A DNA stretch of 64,000 nucleotides from Levilactobacillus yonginensis (GTDB lineage Bacteria; Bacillota; Bacilli; Lactobacillales; Lactobacillaceae), in assembly GCF_964065165.1 (NCBI RefSeq), contig NZ_OZ061549.1, positions 1,240,001 through 1,304,000 of the forward strand, given 5' to 3'. Shown piece after piece: positions 34,610 to 41,986 of this stretch. Made by a program: the position numbers and the translations under genes. Every line of letters starts with the position of its first letter. The stretch's first letter is position 1. The notes under the pieces are model-generated. The model saw only the letters and a program-made list of their open reading frames with translations, ran no database searches and was not told where the DNA came from.

Positions 34610-35491
34610 GTGACCGAGTTAAGGCAGGTCTTTCAAGTGCCCATCAAGCTCCTACTCAAGGTCGTCAAAGTACCAAGAAGTACGTATTATTACGCACGCT
34701 CACATCGTCAGCGTGAAAAACTAGATGATTCTCCAATCATTCAGGCAATCGATGAGATTCGGCAGGAGGATTCTAAGTACACCAAGAAGTATGGTTATCG
34801 ACGACTAACTAAAGCCTTACAAGAACATGGATTCACAGTGAATCATAAGCGAGTCTTACGCTTAATGCATGAGCATGATTGGCTTTGTTTAGCATACAAT
34901 CGCCAAAAACGTAAATATAATTCATACAAAGGAACCGTTGGTAAAATTGCGTCAAATCGGTTAAACCGACGATTCAAGACGGACCGTCCTTATCAGAAAC
35001 TGGTCACAGATGTTAGTGAATTTCGATATGGTGGTATGAGTCAAAGTGAACGGGTCTACTTAGAACCAGTCATTGACCTCTTCTCAGGCGAAGTATTGGC
35101 TTTCAACATCAGTGACCATCCGACAGTAGAGTTCGCTTTAAAACCGCTTAAAGAAGCCTTAGAGAGATTGCCAAAATTAGGCTATCGAACAACAGTCCAC
35201 ACGGATCAAGGCTTCCAGTACCAACACAAATTCTGGCGAGAAACACTCAAAGAACATCGCGTATTTCAAAGTATGTCACGCAAAGCAACTTGCCTAGACA
35301 ATGCGTCAGTTGAATCATTCTTCCACATCATGAAGGTCGAAGTTATGGATGAACATTTTGAGAACAAGGAAGACTTGACTCAAGCTATGACTGAATGGAT
35401 CAACTTTTACAATAAACGTCGGATCAAAACAAAACTGGATGGCAAGTCCCCGGAAAAATACCGGGAACTCGCCATCCAGAAGGCAGCGTAA
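34610..35491 (+). CDS. IS150-type transposase OrfB, copy 2
   Basis: Its protein is identical to that of the orfB at 14033 (293 residues) with the full DDE triad (VTDVSEF, VHTDQGF, CLDNASVESFF). GTG start overlapping the TAG of the -1 frame. Identity of both copies points to recent transposition. Confidence 0.92.
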   Translation: MTELRQVFQVPIKLLLKVVKVPRSTYYYARSHRQREKLDDSPIIQAIDEIRQEDSKYTKKYGYRRLTKALQEHGFTVNHKRVLRLMHEHDWLCLAYNRQKRKYNSYKGTVGKIASNRLNRRFKTDRPYQKLVTDVSEFRYGGMSQSERVYLEPVIDLFSGEVLAFNISDHPTVEFALKPLKEALERLPKLGYRTTVHTDQGFQYQHKFWRETLKEHRVFQSMSRKATCLDNASVESFFHIMKVEVMDEHFENKEDLTQAMTEWINFYNKRRIKTKLDGKSPEKYRELAIQKAA

Positions 35492-35592
35492 ATTCTGTGT
35501 CCAACTTTAAGGGTTCACTTCAACCCTCGTTTGCGCTCCGACCATACATGGTCGAAACGTGCGCTAAAAGACAATCTCACACAAACCAAGAC

Positions 35593-35997
35593 CTAGCAGA
35601 TACGAGTTCCTAACGTTTGCATTTCCTTTTTTAAGTCTAAATCAGATTTTTCTTCAGCCGTGTAGGTAATTAGGCCCACCGCGCTGTCCAAAATTCCGGA
35701 GTCATCACGCAGCGACAACTGATTGAACACCCGATCCAGAATCAACCCGTTGCTGAGATACAGTTCCGTATCAGCATTGGTAAACAGTTGCAGTCCCAAG
35801 TTGTTTTCTAAGGGAATGGCATAATCGGGATCACTGTCGGTCAACGCCACAAACTGAAATTTATCTCCAATGGCACAGGTCCCACCAACCGTAGAGTACC
35901 GGTTGGAACCATCATCCGTCGTTAATAAGAGCACGGCGTCCGACTGAACGTTCTCTGCCAAATAAGCCTGTGCTGCATCCTTAATCGTGATTTTCAT
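35593..35997 (-). CDS. HesB-like iron-sulfur cluster biosynthesis family protein
   Basis: A 134-residue protein of the lactobacillus branch of the Fe-S_biosyn (HesB/IscA-like) fold. Typical features are an N-terminal KITIKDAAQAYLAENV helix, VLLLTTDDGSNRYSTVGGTCAIGD and a C-terminal beta-rich part. Only Cys41 and a final Cys are present, not the three-Cys set of A-type carriers, so cluster binding is doubtful. ATG 35997 lies behind AAGAGGGAAA. Its terminator was split by IS copy 2. Confidence 0.75.
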   Translation of the reverse strand: MKITIKDAAQAYLAENVQSDAVLLLTTDDGSNRYSTVGGTCAIGDKFQFVALTDSDPDYAIPLENNLGLQLFTNADTELYLSNGLILDRVFNQLSLRDDSGILDSAVGLITYTAEEKSDLDLKKEMQTLGTRIC

Positions 35998-36389
35998 GAT
36001 TAATTTCCCTCTTTCCTGCCAACCAACTGTCAGTTAATTGTGCACAACTATTTATACCTTTTTAATGGGAACTTGTAAACTGATTAGCTCAGAGTGTGTC
36101 TGTAGGCGCTTAGTTCGTGAGCATTTACGGTGACAGGCAGCTCTAATCCCACACTTGGATTATTTGTTTGCTGTTAAGCGGAGCGAACTGCCCACTGACG
36201 CACGTTTCGGCTAGATAAATGTGAAGACAAGAAAACGGGCCTGAGTTAATCCCCGGACCCGCATAATTTGCTTAACAAATTTAACGCAATACTGACTATG
36301 TTGCCATTTTTCAAGCAGCAAGCTTACTCACAGTAGCTGCAGGTCGGCCAGGGACTGGCCGATCGGAAGCGGATCAACGTCAATCACGG
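35998..36389. other. Gene-free stretch between the HesB-like and GntR genes
   Basis: The first 70 bases hold the HesB-like gene promoter area (AT-rich). TCGGCCAG and CTGGCCGA (36344-36362) form a compact hairpin 28 bp behind the GntR stop, without a clear T-tract. 36230-36266 has a weak GC-rich dyad. No gene is seen. Confidence 0.5.
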
Positions 36390-36758
36390 TTACTGCTCAT
36401 ACCCACGTTTGATCAGAGCAACCACCTCATCCTCCGACAAGTTCAGCTTCTGTGCCTCACTGGTGAACCGGCTGACATAGCGATCAAAAAACTCTGCCCG
36501 CCGCTTCTCACGAATGCTTTCTGCAGCCGTGGCCGTAACAAACATACCGACGCCCCGCCGCTTTTCAATAACCCCGGCAGCGACCAGTCGATTAATCCCT
36601 TTGAGCACCGTCGCTGGATTGATATGAAATTCTTTCGAGATTTCCGTTGTCGACGGAACCTGTTCACCCGCCCGGTAGATGCCGGTAAAAATGGCCTCTT
36701 CAACCTGTTCGGCTACTTGTAGGTAAATGGGTTCCGGACTATCAAAGTTAAAATTCAT
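36390..36758 (-). CDS. YtrA-type GntR-family regulator
   Basis: A 122-residue protein: winged helix with the GntR signature (IYLQVAEQVEEAIFTGIYRAG, then PATVLKGINRLVAAGVIEKRRGVGMFV) and only a short C-terminal helical part, as in the YtrA subfamily that controls ABC transporters. It is the last gene of an operon with the ABC ATPase and permease, 35 bp behind the permease. This is unusual, since YtrA genes are often first. A dyad at the operon promoter is its likely target. Confidence 0.88.
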   Translation of the reverse strand: MNFNFDSPEPIYLQVAEQVEEAIFTGIYRAGEQVPSTTEISKEFHINPATVLKGINRLVAAGVIEKRRGVGMFVTATAAESIREKRRAEFFDRYVSRFTSEAQKLNLSEDEVVALIKRGYEQ

Positions 36759-36793
36759 AATCATCCTACATTCTGTATAAACTCGTTTTGTCG

Positions 36794-38605
36794 TTACTTA
36801 ACCGCGGCCTTAGGTAAGACGATCCGCCAATAAAGAACCAACGTAATCAGGTAGTAAATGGCGTACAGTCCTAAGAAAATCGCGAAGGTGCTCCCGATGC
36901 CCAGGTATGGGCTCATCGGCGATTGCATCAGTGGTTTGAACATTTGCAGACCGAACAAAACATCAATTATACCCATGATACCAGGAATCAAGAATAAAAT
37001 CCCAATTTCTTTTGCGATTCCCGACCGCATCAGCTGGTAACGAACCCCAACTTTGTAGAGCATCCGGTAACGTCGCTGGTCCCCAGGAGCGCCGGACAAA
37101 ATCTTGAACATTAGGCAGGAGGCCAGCATGGCCAGGAAGGCAATTCCCAGGAAGTAGCCCATAAATTCCAAGCCACCGAAGAACCCGGTCATCATTTCGT
37201 ACGACTGATAACTACCAATCGTCATTTCGGTTGGTTGGCGGAATCGTTGCCGTTCCAATTTAGCCAGCTTTTTAATTGTCGGCGTATCTCGCTGTAGGTC
37301 TTTAACCCGCACCGTCGTCACCGTGGTCGTCTTTCCTGACTGCTCAGCGAATTGACTAGCCGACATAATTTTGGGCGTCAACATCCGCTGAGACGTTGTG
37401 GCTAACCCCAAGAAATCAATATCAGTGGGGCCAGTCTTCTGAAATTTCTTAATGGATTCCGTGACGTAACTGGTCTTCACGTTATCACCAGTGGTCATTT
37501 GCAGTTGTTCAAAGGGGTGCTTAGCTAATTCAGCCGCGTTATAGTAAACCATCTTCCCTTGACGTTTTTGCGTGTAGGTCGCTTGGTGACTAATATCCAG
37601 GCGATCAATTAATCGCTGTTCCTGCGCCGTCTTATCGTGAATAGCAATGGTATAGGCACCGAAATTACCCGCCATCATTGGTAATTGGCGGTGGTAGCCG
37701 GAACCGACCGTTATCGCCCCAAGGGCCATGGCAAACAGCAGTGAAACAATCGTCAACATCCGCGTGTAGTTGTGAACCCGGAAGTTTAACTGACCTAATA
37801 GGAAGCTATTCAAATGTTTCTTAGCCCAAGCCGTCTTGCGTAACGACCGAATAAACATTAAGATGGTCGCTCTGAAGAGAAGATACGTTCCCAACGTAAT
37901 TGTGACCAGTGCCAGCGGAATAGCTGCCGTCTGCAGAACCTTAATGGCCGCCAAAGCCCAGTACCCGATAGCTAGTAGAATCAGCCCCAGTACCCCAGCA
38001 ACTGCTTGCCGGAATGGCTTAACTTGTGTTTGATTTGCCTGTTCGTCACTATGCAGTAATTTCAGGACGGTCGTTCTGGTCAGGCGAATCAGGTTGAACA
38101 GCGATGCCAAGATGAAAAGTCCCACGTACAAGATTGCCGTGGCTATAATGGCTGGTACGTAAAAGGATGTCAAATGTGCCAGGTGTAAACCTAAACTATC
38201 TAGTAGAAAACCGACTAAAAATTTACTCATCAATAAGCCTAAGACCAGCCCAATTGCCGTGGCGACCATTCCTAGAATCAATGTTTCTAAGAAAACCAAT
38301 TCCCCGATGCGCTTGCGTTTGGCACCCAACATCATGAATAATCCGTAGTCGTGCTGTCGCATGCTGAGGAGGAAGCTGTTGGCATACATGATATAAACGA
38401 CGGTGATCAAAATCAACAGAACCGCACCAAAACCAAAAATCAGGCTGGCAGATGAAGCGACCGCGTTGGCTTTGATGAAGGCACGATTGGTTGCCAGGTT
38501 GGCAAACATATAGAAGATGGCGGCCGACATGGTCAGACCTGCCAGTAAGACCAGGTAGTCGCGACGGCGGTTCTTGATCCCGGCTAATGCTAATTTTCCT
38601 AACAT
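36794..38605 (-). CDS. BceB/FtsX-type ABC transporter permease
   Basis: A 603-residue permease with about ten membrane helices and one large extracellular loop (about residues 300-500), the layout of BceB-type peptide-resistance exporters. FtsX-like segments flank the loop. The partner ATPase lies 10 bp upstream. Such pairs confer resistance to bacitracin or other cell-wall peptide antibiotics, usually under a BceRS system; here a GntR regulator is linked instead. ATG 38605 follows GGGGGA. Confidence 0.87.
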   Translation of the reverse strand: MLGKLALAGIKNRRRDYLVLLAGLTMSAAIFYMFANLATNRAFIKANAVASSASLIFGFGAVLLILITVVYIMYANSFLLSMRQHDYGLFMMLGAKRKRIGELVFLETLILGMVATAIGLVLGLLMSKFLVGFLLDSLGLHLAHLTSFYVPAIIATAILYVGLFILASLFNLIRLTRTTVLKLLHSDEQANQTQVKPFRQAVAGVLGLILLAIGYWALAAIKVLQTAAIPLALVTITLGTYLLFRATILMFIRSLRKTAWAKKHLNSFLLGQLNFRVHNYTRMLTIVSLLFAMALGAITVGSGYHRQLPMMAGNFGAYTIAIHDKTAQEQRLIDRLDISHQATYTQKRQGKMVYYNAAELAKHPFEQLQMTTGDNVKTSYVTESIKKFQKTGPTDIDFLGLATTSQRMLTPKIMSASQFAEQSGKTTTVTTVRVKDLQRDTPTIKKLAKLERQRFRQPTEMTIGSYQSYEMMTGFFGGLEFMGYFLGIAFLAMLASCLMFKILSGAPGDQRRYRMLYKVGVRYQLMRSGIAKEIGILFLIPGIMGIIDVLFGLQMFKPLMQSPMSPYLGIGSTFAIFLGLYAIYYLITLVLYWRIVLPKAAVK

Positions 38606-38615
38606 GCTAATCCCC

Positions 38616-39377
38616 CTACTCGTTGAAAGTGCCGAGTTCGTTTAAGATCTCTTGGTAAAAGGCACTCCGGTCTTGATTTTCTCGCCGCAACTCTGAACCA
38701 ATCTGGCCATCTTTGATGAATAGAATACGTTGGCAGAAACTAGCGGAAAACGGATCATGGGTCACCAGGAGAACCGACATGGCTTGTTTCTGATTGATGG
38801 TCGTCAACAAGTCCAACAGTTCCCGAGCACTCGTCGAATCCAACGCCCCAGTTGGTTCGTCCCCCATTAAAATTGACGGATGGTGGACGATTGCCCGTGC
38901 TGCAGCCACCCGTTGCTTCTGACCACCGGACAGTTCCGCTGGATACTTCTGCAATAGGTCAGCGATGGACAGCGTCTCCGCCACTTCATGAATGGCTTGG
39001 TCCATGACTCGTGATGACGTACCTTTGAGGGCTAGTGGTAGGCCGATATTTTCTTCCGCCGTCAGGCTTTCCAACAGATTAAAATCTTGAAAAATAAATC
39101 CAACTTCTTCGGCCCTAAAGTCAGCCAGCTGGTTGCCCCGCATCTTGGTGACGTCGTGGCCGTTGACGATGACATCGCCCTTAGTTGGTGTATCGAGCGT
39201 CGACAGCATGTTTAAGAGCGTGGTTTTCCCGGAACCAGATGCGCCCATAATCCCGACGAATTCCCCTTTGGCCACCTGAAAGTTGATGTCTTTAAGTGCC
39301 TTGTACTGGCGTTCATTAGCTTTACCATACGTCTTTTCCAGGCCAGCAACACTGACGACTGCATTTGATGTTGTCAT
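38616..39377 (-). CDS. BceA-type ABC transporter ATPase
   Basis: A 253-residue ATPase of the MacB/BceA group. It has Walker A GASGSGKTT, Q-loop FIFQDFNLL, signature LSGGQKQRVAAARAI, Walker B ILMGDEPTGALD and H-loop VTHDP. First gene of the operon. The promoter (TTGACA, 16-nt spacer, TATAGT) lies directly upstream with an overlapping dyad. ATG 39377 follows GTGGGGA. Confidence 0.92.
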   Translation of the reverse strand: MTTSNAVVSVAGLEKTYGKANERQYKALKDINFQVAKGEFVGIMGASGSGKTTLLNMLSTLDTPTKGDVIVNGHDVTKMRGNQLADFRAEEVGFIFQDFNLLESLTAEENIGLPLALKGTSSRVMDQAIHEVAETLSIADLLQKYPAELSGGQKQRVAAARAIVHHPSILMGDEPTGALDSTSARELLDLLTTINQKQAMSVLLVTHDPFSASFCQRILFIKDGQIGSELRRENQDRSAFYQEILNELGTFNE

Positions 39378-39410
39378 TTTTAAATCCCCACTCTTTCTCG
39401 TTCGTTGGTT

Positions 39411-39455
39411 AGTTACTTGTGTAATTAACTATAACGGTTGGCGAGAAATTGTCAA
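39411..39455 (-). promoter_or_regulatory. Promoter and YtrA-type operator of the ABC operon
   Basis: On the minus strand TTGACA (39455-39450), 16-nt spacer, TATAGT (39433-39428). AGTTAATTACACAAGTAACT (39430-39411) is a dyad with TTAC/GTAA core arms lying at the transcription start, where a GntR repressor would block initiation. Confidence 0.7.
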
Positions 39456-39573
39456 CCACCATTTGCAAAAAAAATTGTCAAACCTAGCAGAGACGCTCCA
39501 CGAGAAATTCGTGATTATTCGGTGTACACTGGTACTTGTAAGCTTTAAATCTGACACAAAAGGAGCTTTTTTG

Positions 39574-40524
39574 ATGAAACAATTAAATTTAGGTGGCACA
39601 TCCTGGCAAGCCTCCGCAGCCGCTTTAGGGATCATGCGGATGGGCACCCTCAACGTCGATGACGCCGTAAAAGCCCTCCAAGCCGCTCACGAAGCGGGTA
39701 TCAACTATATTGATTCCGCTGACATCTATGGGGGTGGACTCTCCGAAGAAACCTTCGGTAAGGCCCTCAAGGCTTCTGACCTGAATCGTGACGACTTCTA
39801 CATTCAATCTAAGGGTGGCATTATCTTAGACCCTGCCCGGAGTCACGACGGTTTGGTCTTCGGCCAGCGCTACGATTTCTCCAAACAACACCTATTAGAC
39901 GCCGTGGATGGCATCTTGGAACGGATGGGGATCGACTACCTGGATGCCTTTCTGTTGCACCGACCAGACCCACTGATGGAACCCGCGGAAGTTGCAGACG
40001 CCTTTGATACCCTGCAACGAGCTGGTAAGGTCCGTCATTTTGGGGTTTCTAATTTCAACGTCCAACAGTACTTGATGCTGCAGGAAGCCGTTAATCAGAA
40101 ATTGATGTTCAACCAACTTCAATTCAGTGCGGCCCACTCCCAGATGATCAGTGAAGGCTTACAGGTCAACATGGACAACTCACCAGTTGCCACTGATGGT
40201 GGCATGTTAGAGTTTGCTCGGCGAAAGAACATTACCATCCAGGCCTGGTCCCCATTCCAGTATGGCCTGTTTGAAGGCATGTTCATCAACGACCCGAAGT
40301 ACCCTGAATTGAACCAAAAGTTGCAAGAACTCGCTGACAAGTACGGCGTTTCTAAGAATGGTATTGCTACCGCTTGGATTCTCCGGCACCCAGCCAACAT
40401 TCAGGTTCTACTCGGTACCATGAATCCAGACCACATCAAGGATAGTGCGGCCGGTGCTGACGTTAACCTGACGAAACAGGAGTGGTATGACATTTACCTG
40501 TCTGCCGGCAACATCTTACCTTAA
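39574..40524 (+). CDS. Aldo/keto reductase
   Basis: A 316-residue NADPH-dependent TIM-barrel oxidoreductase. It has the active-site order INYIDSADIYGGGLSEE (Asp, Tyr), FYIQSKGG (Lys), DAFLLHRPDP (His) and a late NADPH-binding segment (HPANIQVLLGTMNPDHI). It resembles YdhF/YcsN-type reductases; the substrate is unknown. ATG 39574 follows AAAGGAG; a longer open frame upstream runs through the divergent promoter and is not coding. A long terminator follows. Confidence 0.9.
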   Translation: MKQLNLGGTSWQASAAALGIMRMGTLNVDDAVKALQAAHEAGINYIDSADIYGGGLSEETFGKALKASDLNRDDFYIQSKGGIILDPARSHDGLVFGQRYDFSKQHLLDAVDGILERMGIDYLDAFLLHRPDPLMEPAEVADAFDTLQRAGKVRHFGVSNFNVQQYLMLQEAVNQKLMFNQLQFSAAHSQMISEGLQVNMDNSPVATDGGMLEFARRKNITIQAWSPFQYGLFEGMFINDPKYPELNQKLQELADKYGVSKNGIATAWILRHPANIQVLLGTMNPDHIKDSAAGADVNLTKQEWYDIYLSAGNILP

Positions 40525-40546
40525 TAAAACACCTTTAACCAACCTA

Positions 40547-40603
40547 GGCGTCATCCGAAATCTTTCTGTCAAACTGACTCAAAGATTCCGGATGACGCCT
40601 TTT
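40547..40603 (+). terminator. Terminator of the aldo/keto reductase gene
   Basis: GGCGTCATCCG and CGGATGACGCC pair, extended by AATCTTT/AAAGATT inside, followed by TTTTG. Confidence 0.88.
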
Positions 40604-40765
40604 GTTTCTACTAGAATCCTTGTATAACGGGAATTGCAACGCTAAATCACCGCCATAAAATTATTTATTGAAAAGGGTTGCACTTTGGCTATTTGGTGTT
40701 AAACTAAAGGTGTTCTTAAGGGCGAGTGATTACTCGCTCGACAATCAAGAAAGGGGATTATAATC

Positions 40766-41032
40766 ATGTTTACCACTACTTTTTGGATTTTAGCTATTTG
40801 GTTAATTGTCAACGGTGTTTGGACCTGCTTTGCCACCAACAACCAGCAGCTGATGAAGTGGTTCGGTTGGATCAACGTGATTGCAATCATCGCTGGATTC
40901 TGGGTATTCTACGGTGCAGCTAGTGTTGCCGCACTTGGCGGCTGGTTCACTGCCGTTAACTGGGTCAATGTGATTCTGGCCATCATCCAAATCGTCTTTG
41001 CCTACCGGAAGATGACTGCCAAGAATTATTAG
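40766..41032 (+). CDS. Small three-helix membrane protein
   Basis: An 88-residue Trp-rich hydrophobic protein with three predicted helices (about residues 4-22, 31-52 and 62-80) and a basic C-terminus. No family is recognised. AAAGGGG precedes the ATG, and a terminator lies ~125 bp behind. It appears to be an independent small gene. Confidence 0.65.
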   Translation: MFTTTFWILAIWLIVNGVWTCFATNNQQLMKWFGWINVIAIIAGFWVFYGAASVAALGGWFTAVNWVNVILAIIQIVFAYRKMTAKNY

Positions 41033-41157
41033 TGAATAAGTGTGGTGGCTAAAGCTACTGAATGATCTCGTCCTAGTCTAGGTGACTCGTGTTCTGACAT
41101 TCAGCAGGCGTTCCTCCTTCAAACTCATGCACCTCTAATCCAATCAATTCGATTGCT

Positions 41158-41199
41158 GAAAAAACCGGCGTGTCTACTGCGAGACCACGCCGGTTTTTT
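41158..41199. terminator. Bidirectional terminator
   Basis: GAAAAAACCGGCGTG and CACGCCGGTTTTTTC are near-perfect complements across a 12-nt loop region. Confidence 0.88.
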
Positions 41200-41276
41200 C
41201 TACGGGAAATAAGTCGCGAATTCCCGAATTGCCTGCTAAGATAGACTTAACTAGAAACTACAAAGGTGGTAAAGTC

Positions 41277-41927
41277 ATGGCGAACAAAAAAATCTTGGAT
41301 AAGTTTCCAGAAATCGTTCAGGCCAACCCGGAGCTGACCCAAAAACAGAAGGATGTGTTAATCGCTAGCATTCGTCTGTTTGCTGAACAGGGGTACGCGA
41401 ATACCAGTACCCACCAGATTGCGGTGGCCGCCCACCAGTCAGAGGGCACCATGTTCAAGCACTTTAAGTCGAAGGCTAACATCCTACGCGTGGCTCTGGA
41501 TCCCGTGATCAAGCAACTCATCCCTGATGTGGAAGCGGAGTTCAAGCGGGAATCGTTGCAGCATACTAGTGCCAGTCTCCACGAATTTCTCGACTTTTTC
41601 GTCCGGAATCGCATGGCCTTTGCTGCAGAAAATCAGGACGCCATCAAGGTCTTCTTCAGTGAACTTCTATACAATGAAGACCTGCGGCAGAAGTTTATTG
41701 AAACTGCCCGTAATGAATTGATTGCCGCCTTTCATGACACCATCGTGGAAATGCAGCGTCGTCACGTCATGATTGACTGGCCATTTAACGAAATTTTCCG
41801 GTACATCATCGCCGTCATTGTCGGTTACGTGGTCGACCGCTACGTCCTCTTCCCTGAACGCGAGTGGGACGACGATGTCGAGGCGAAATATTTAATTGCC
41901 GAACTTGAAAAAGTATTACAGCCCTAG
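41277..41927 (+). CDS. TetR-family regulator
   Basis: A 216-residue TetR/AcrR repressor. The N-terminal DNA-binding domain is FAEQGYANTSTHQIAVAAHQ and EGTMFKHFKSKANIL; the C-terminal helical ligand-binding domain includes RNRMAFAAENQDAIKVFF. No target is adjacent on the same strand; the surface-protein genes lie convergent. ATG 41277 lies behind AAAGGTGG. Confidence 0.88.
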   Translation: MANKKILDKFPEIVQANPELTQKQKDVLIASIRLFAEQGYANTSTHQIAVAAHQSEGTMFKHFKSKANILRVALDPVIKQLIPDVEAEFKRESLQHTSASLHEFLDFFVRNRMAFAAENQDAIKVFFSELLYNEDLRQKFIETARNELIAAFHDTIVEMQRRHVMIDWPFNEIFRYIIAVIVGYVVDRYVLFPEREWDDDVEAKYLIAELEKVLQP

Positions 41928-41937
41928 TCATGGGTAA

Positions 41938-41965
41938 GGTTGAGAGAAAGCTCTCAGCCTTTTTA
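41938..41965 (+). terminator. Terminator of the TetR gene
   Basis: GGTTGAGAG and CTCTCAGCC form the stem (AAAG loop), followed by TTTTT. Confidence 0.88.
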
Positions 41966-41986
41966 TTTCTCAACTTTTAATACTTA

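Larger units (their letters stand above)
34030..35522 (+). mobile_element. IS3-family (IS150-type) insertion sequence, copy 2
   Basis: It appears identical to copy 1 at 13453 except for one base near the left end (TGAATTGAACCC instead of TGAAGTGAACCC). Removing it restores GGGTTGA-AACAAAAGTC-TCAACCC next to AAAAAA, a minus-strand terminator for the HesB-like gene at 35593. So this copy too lies inside a terminator hairpin. The target duplication is short and ambiguous (AC or AAC). Confidence 0.92.
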
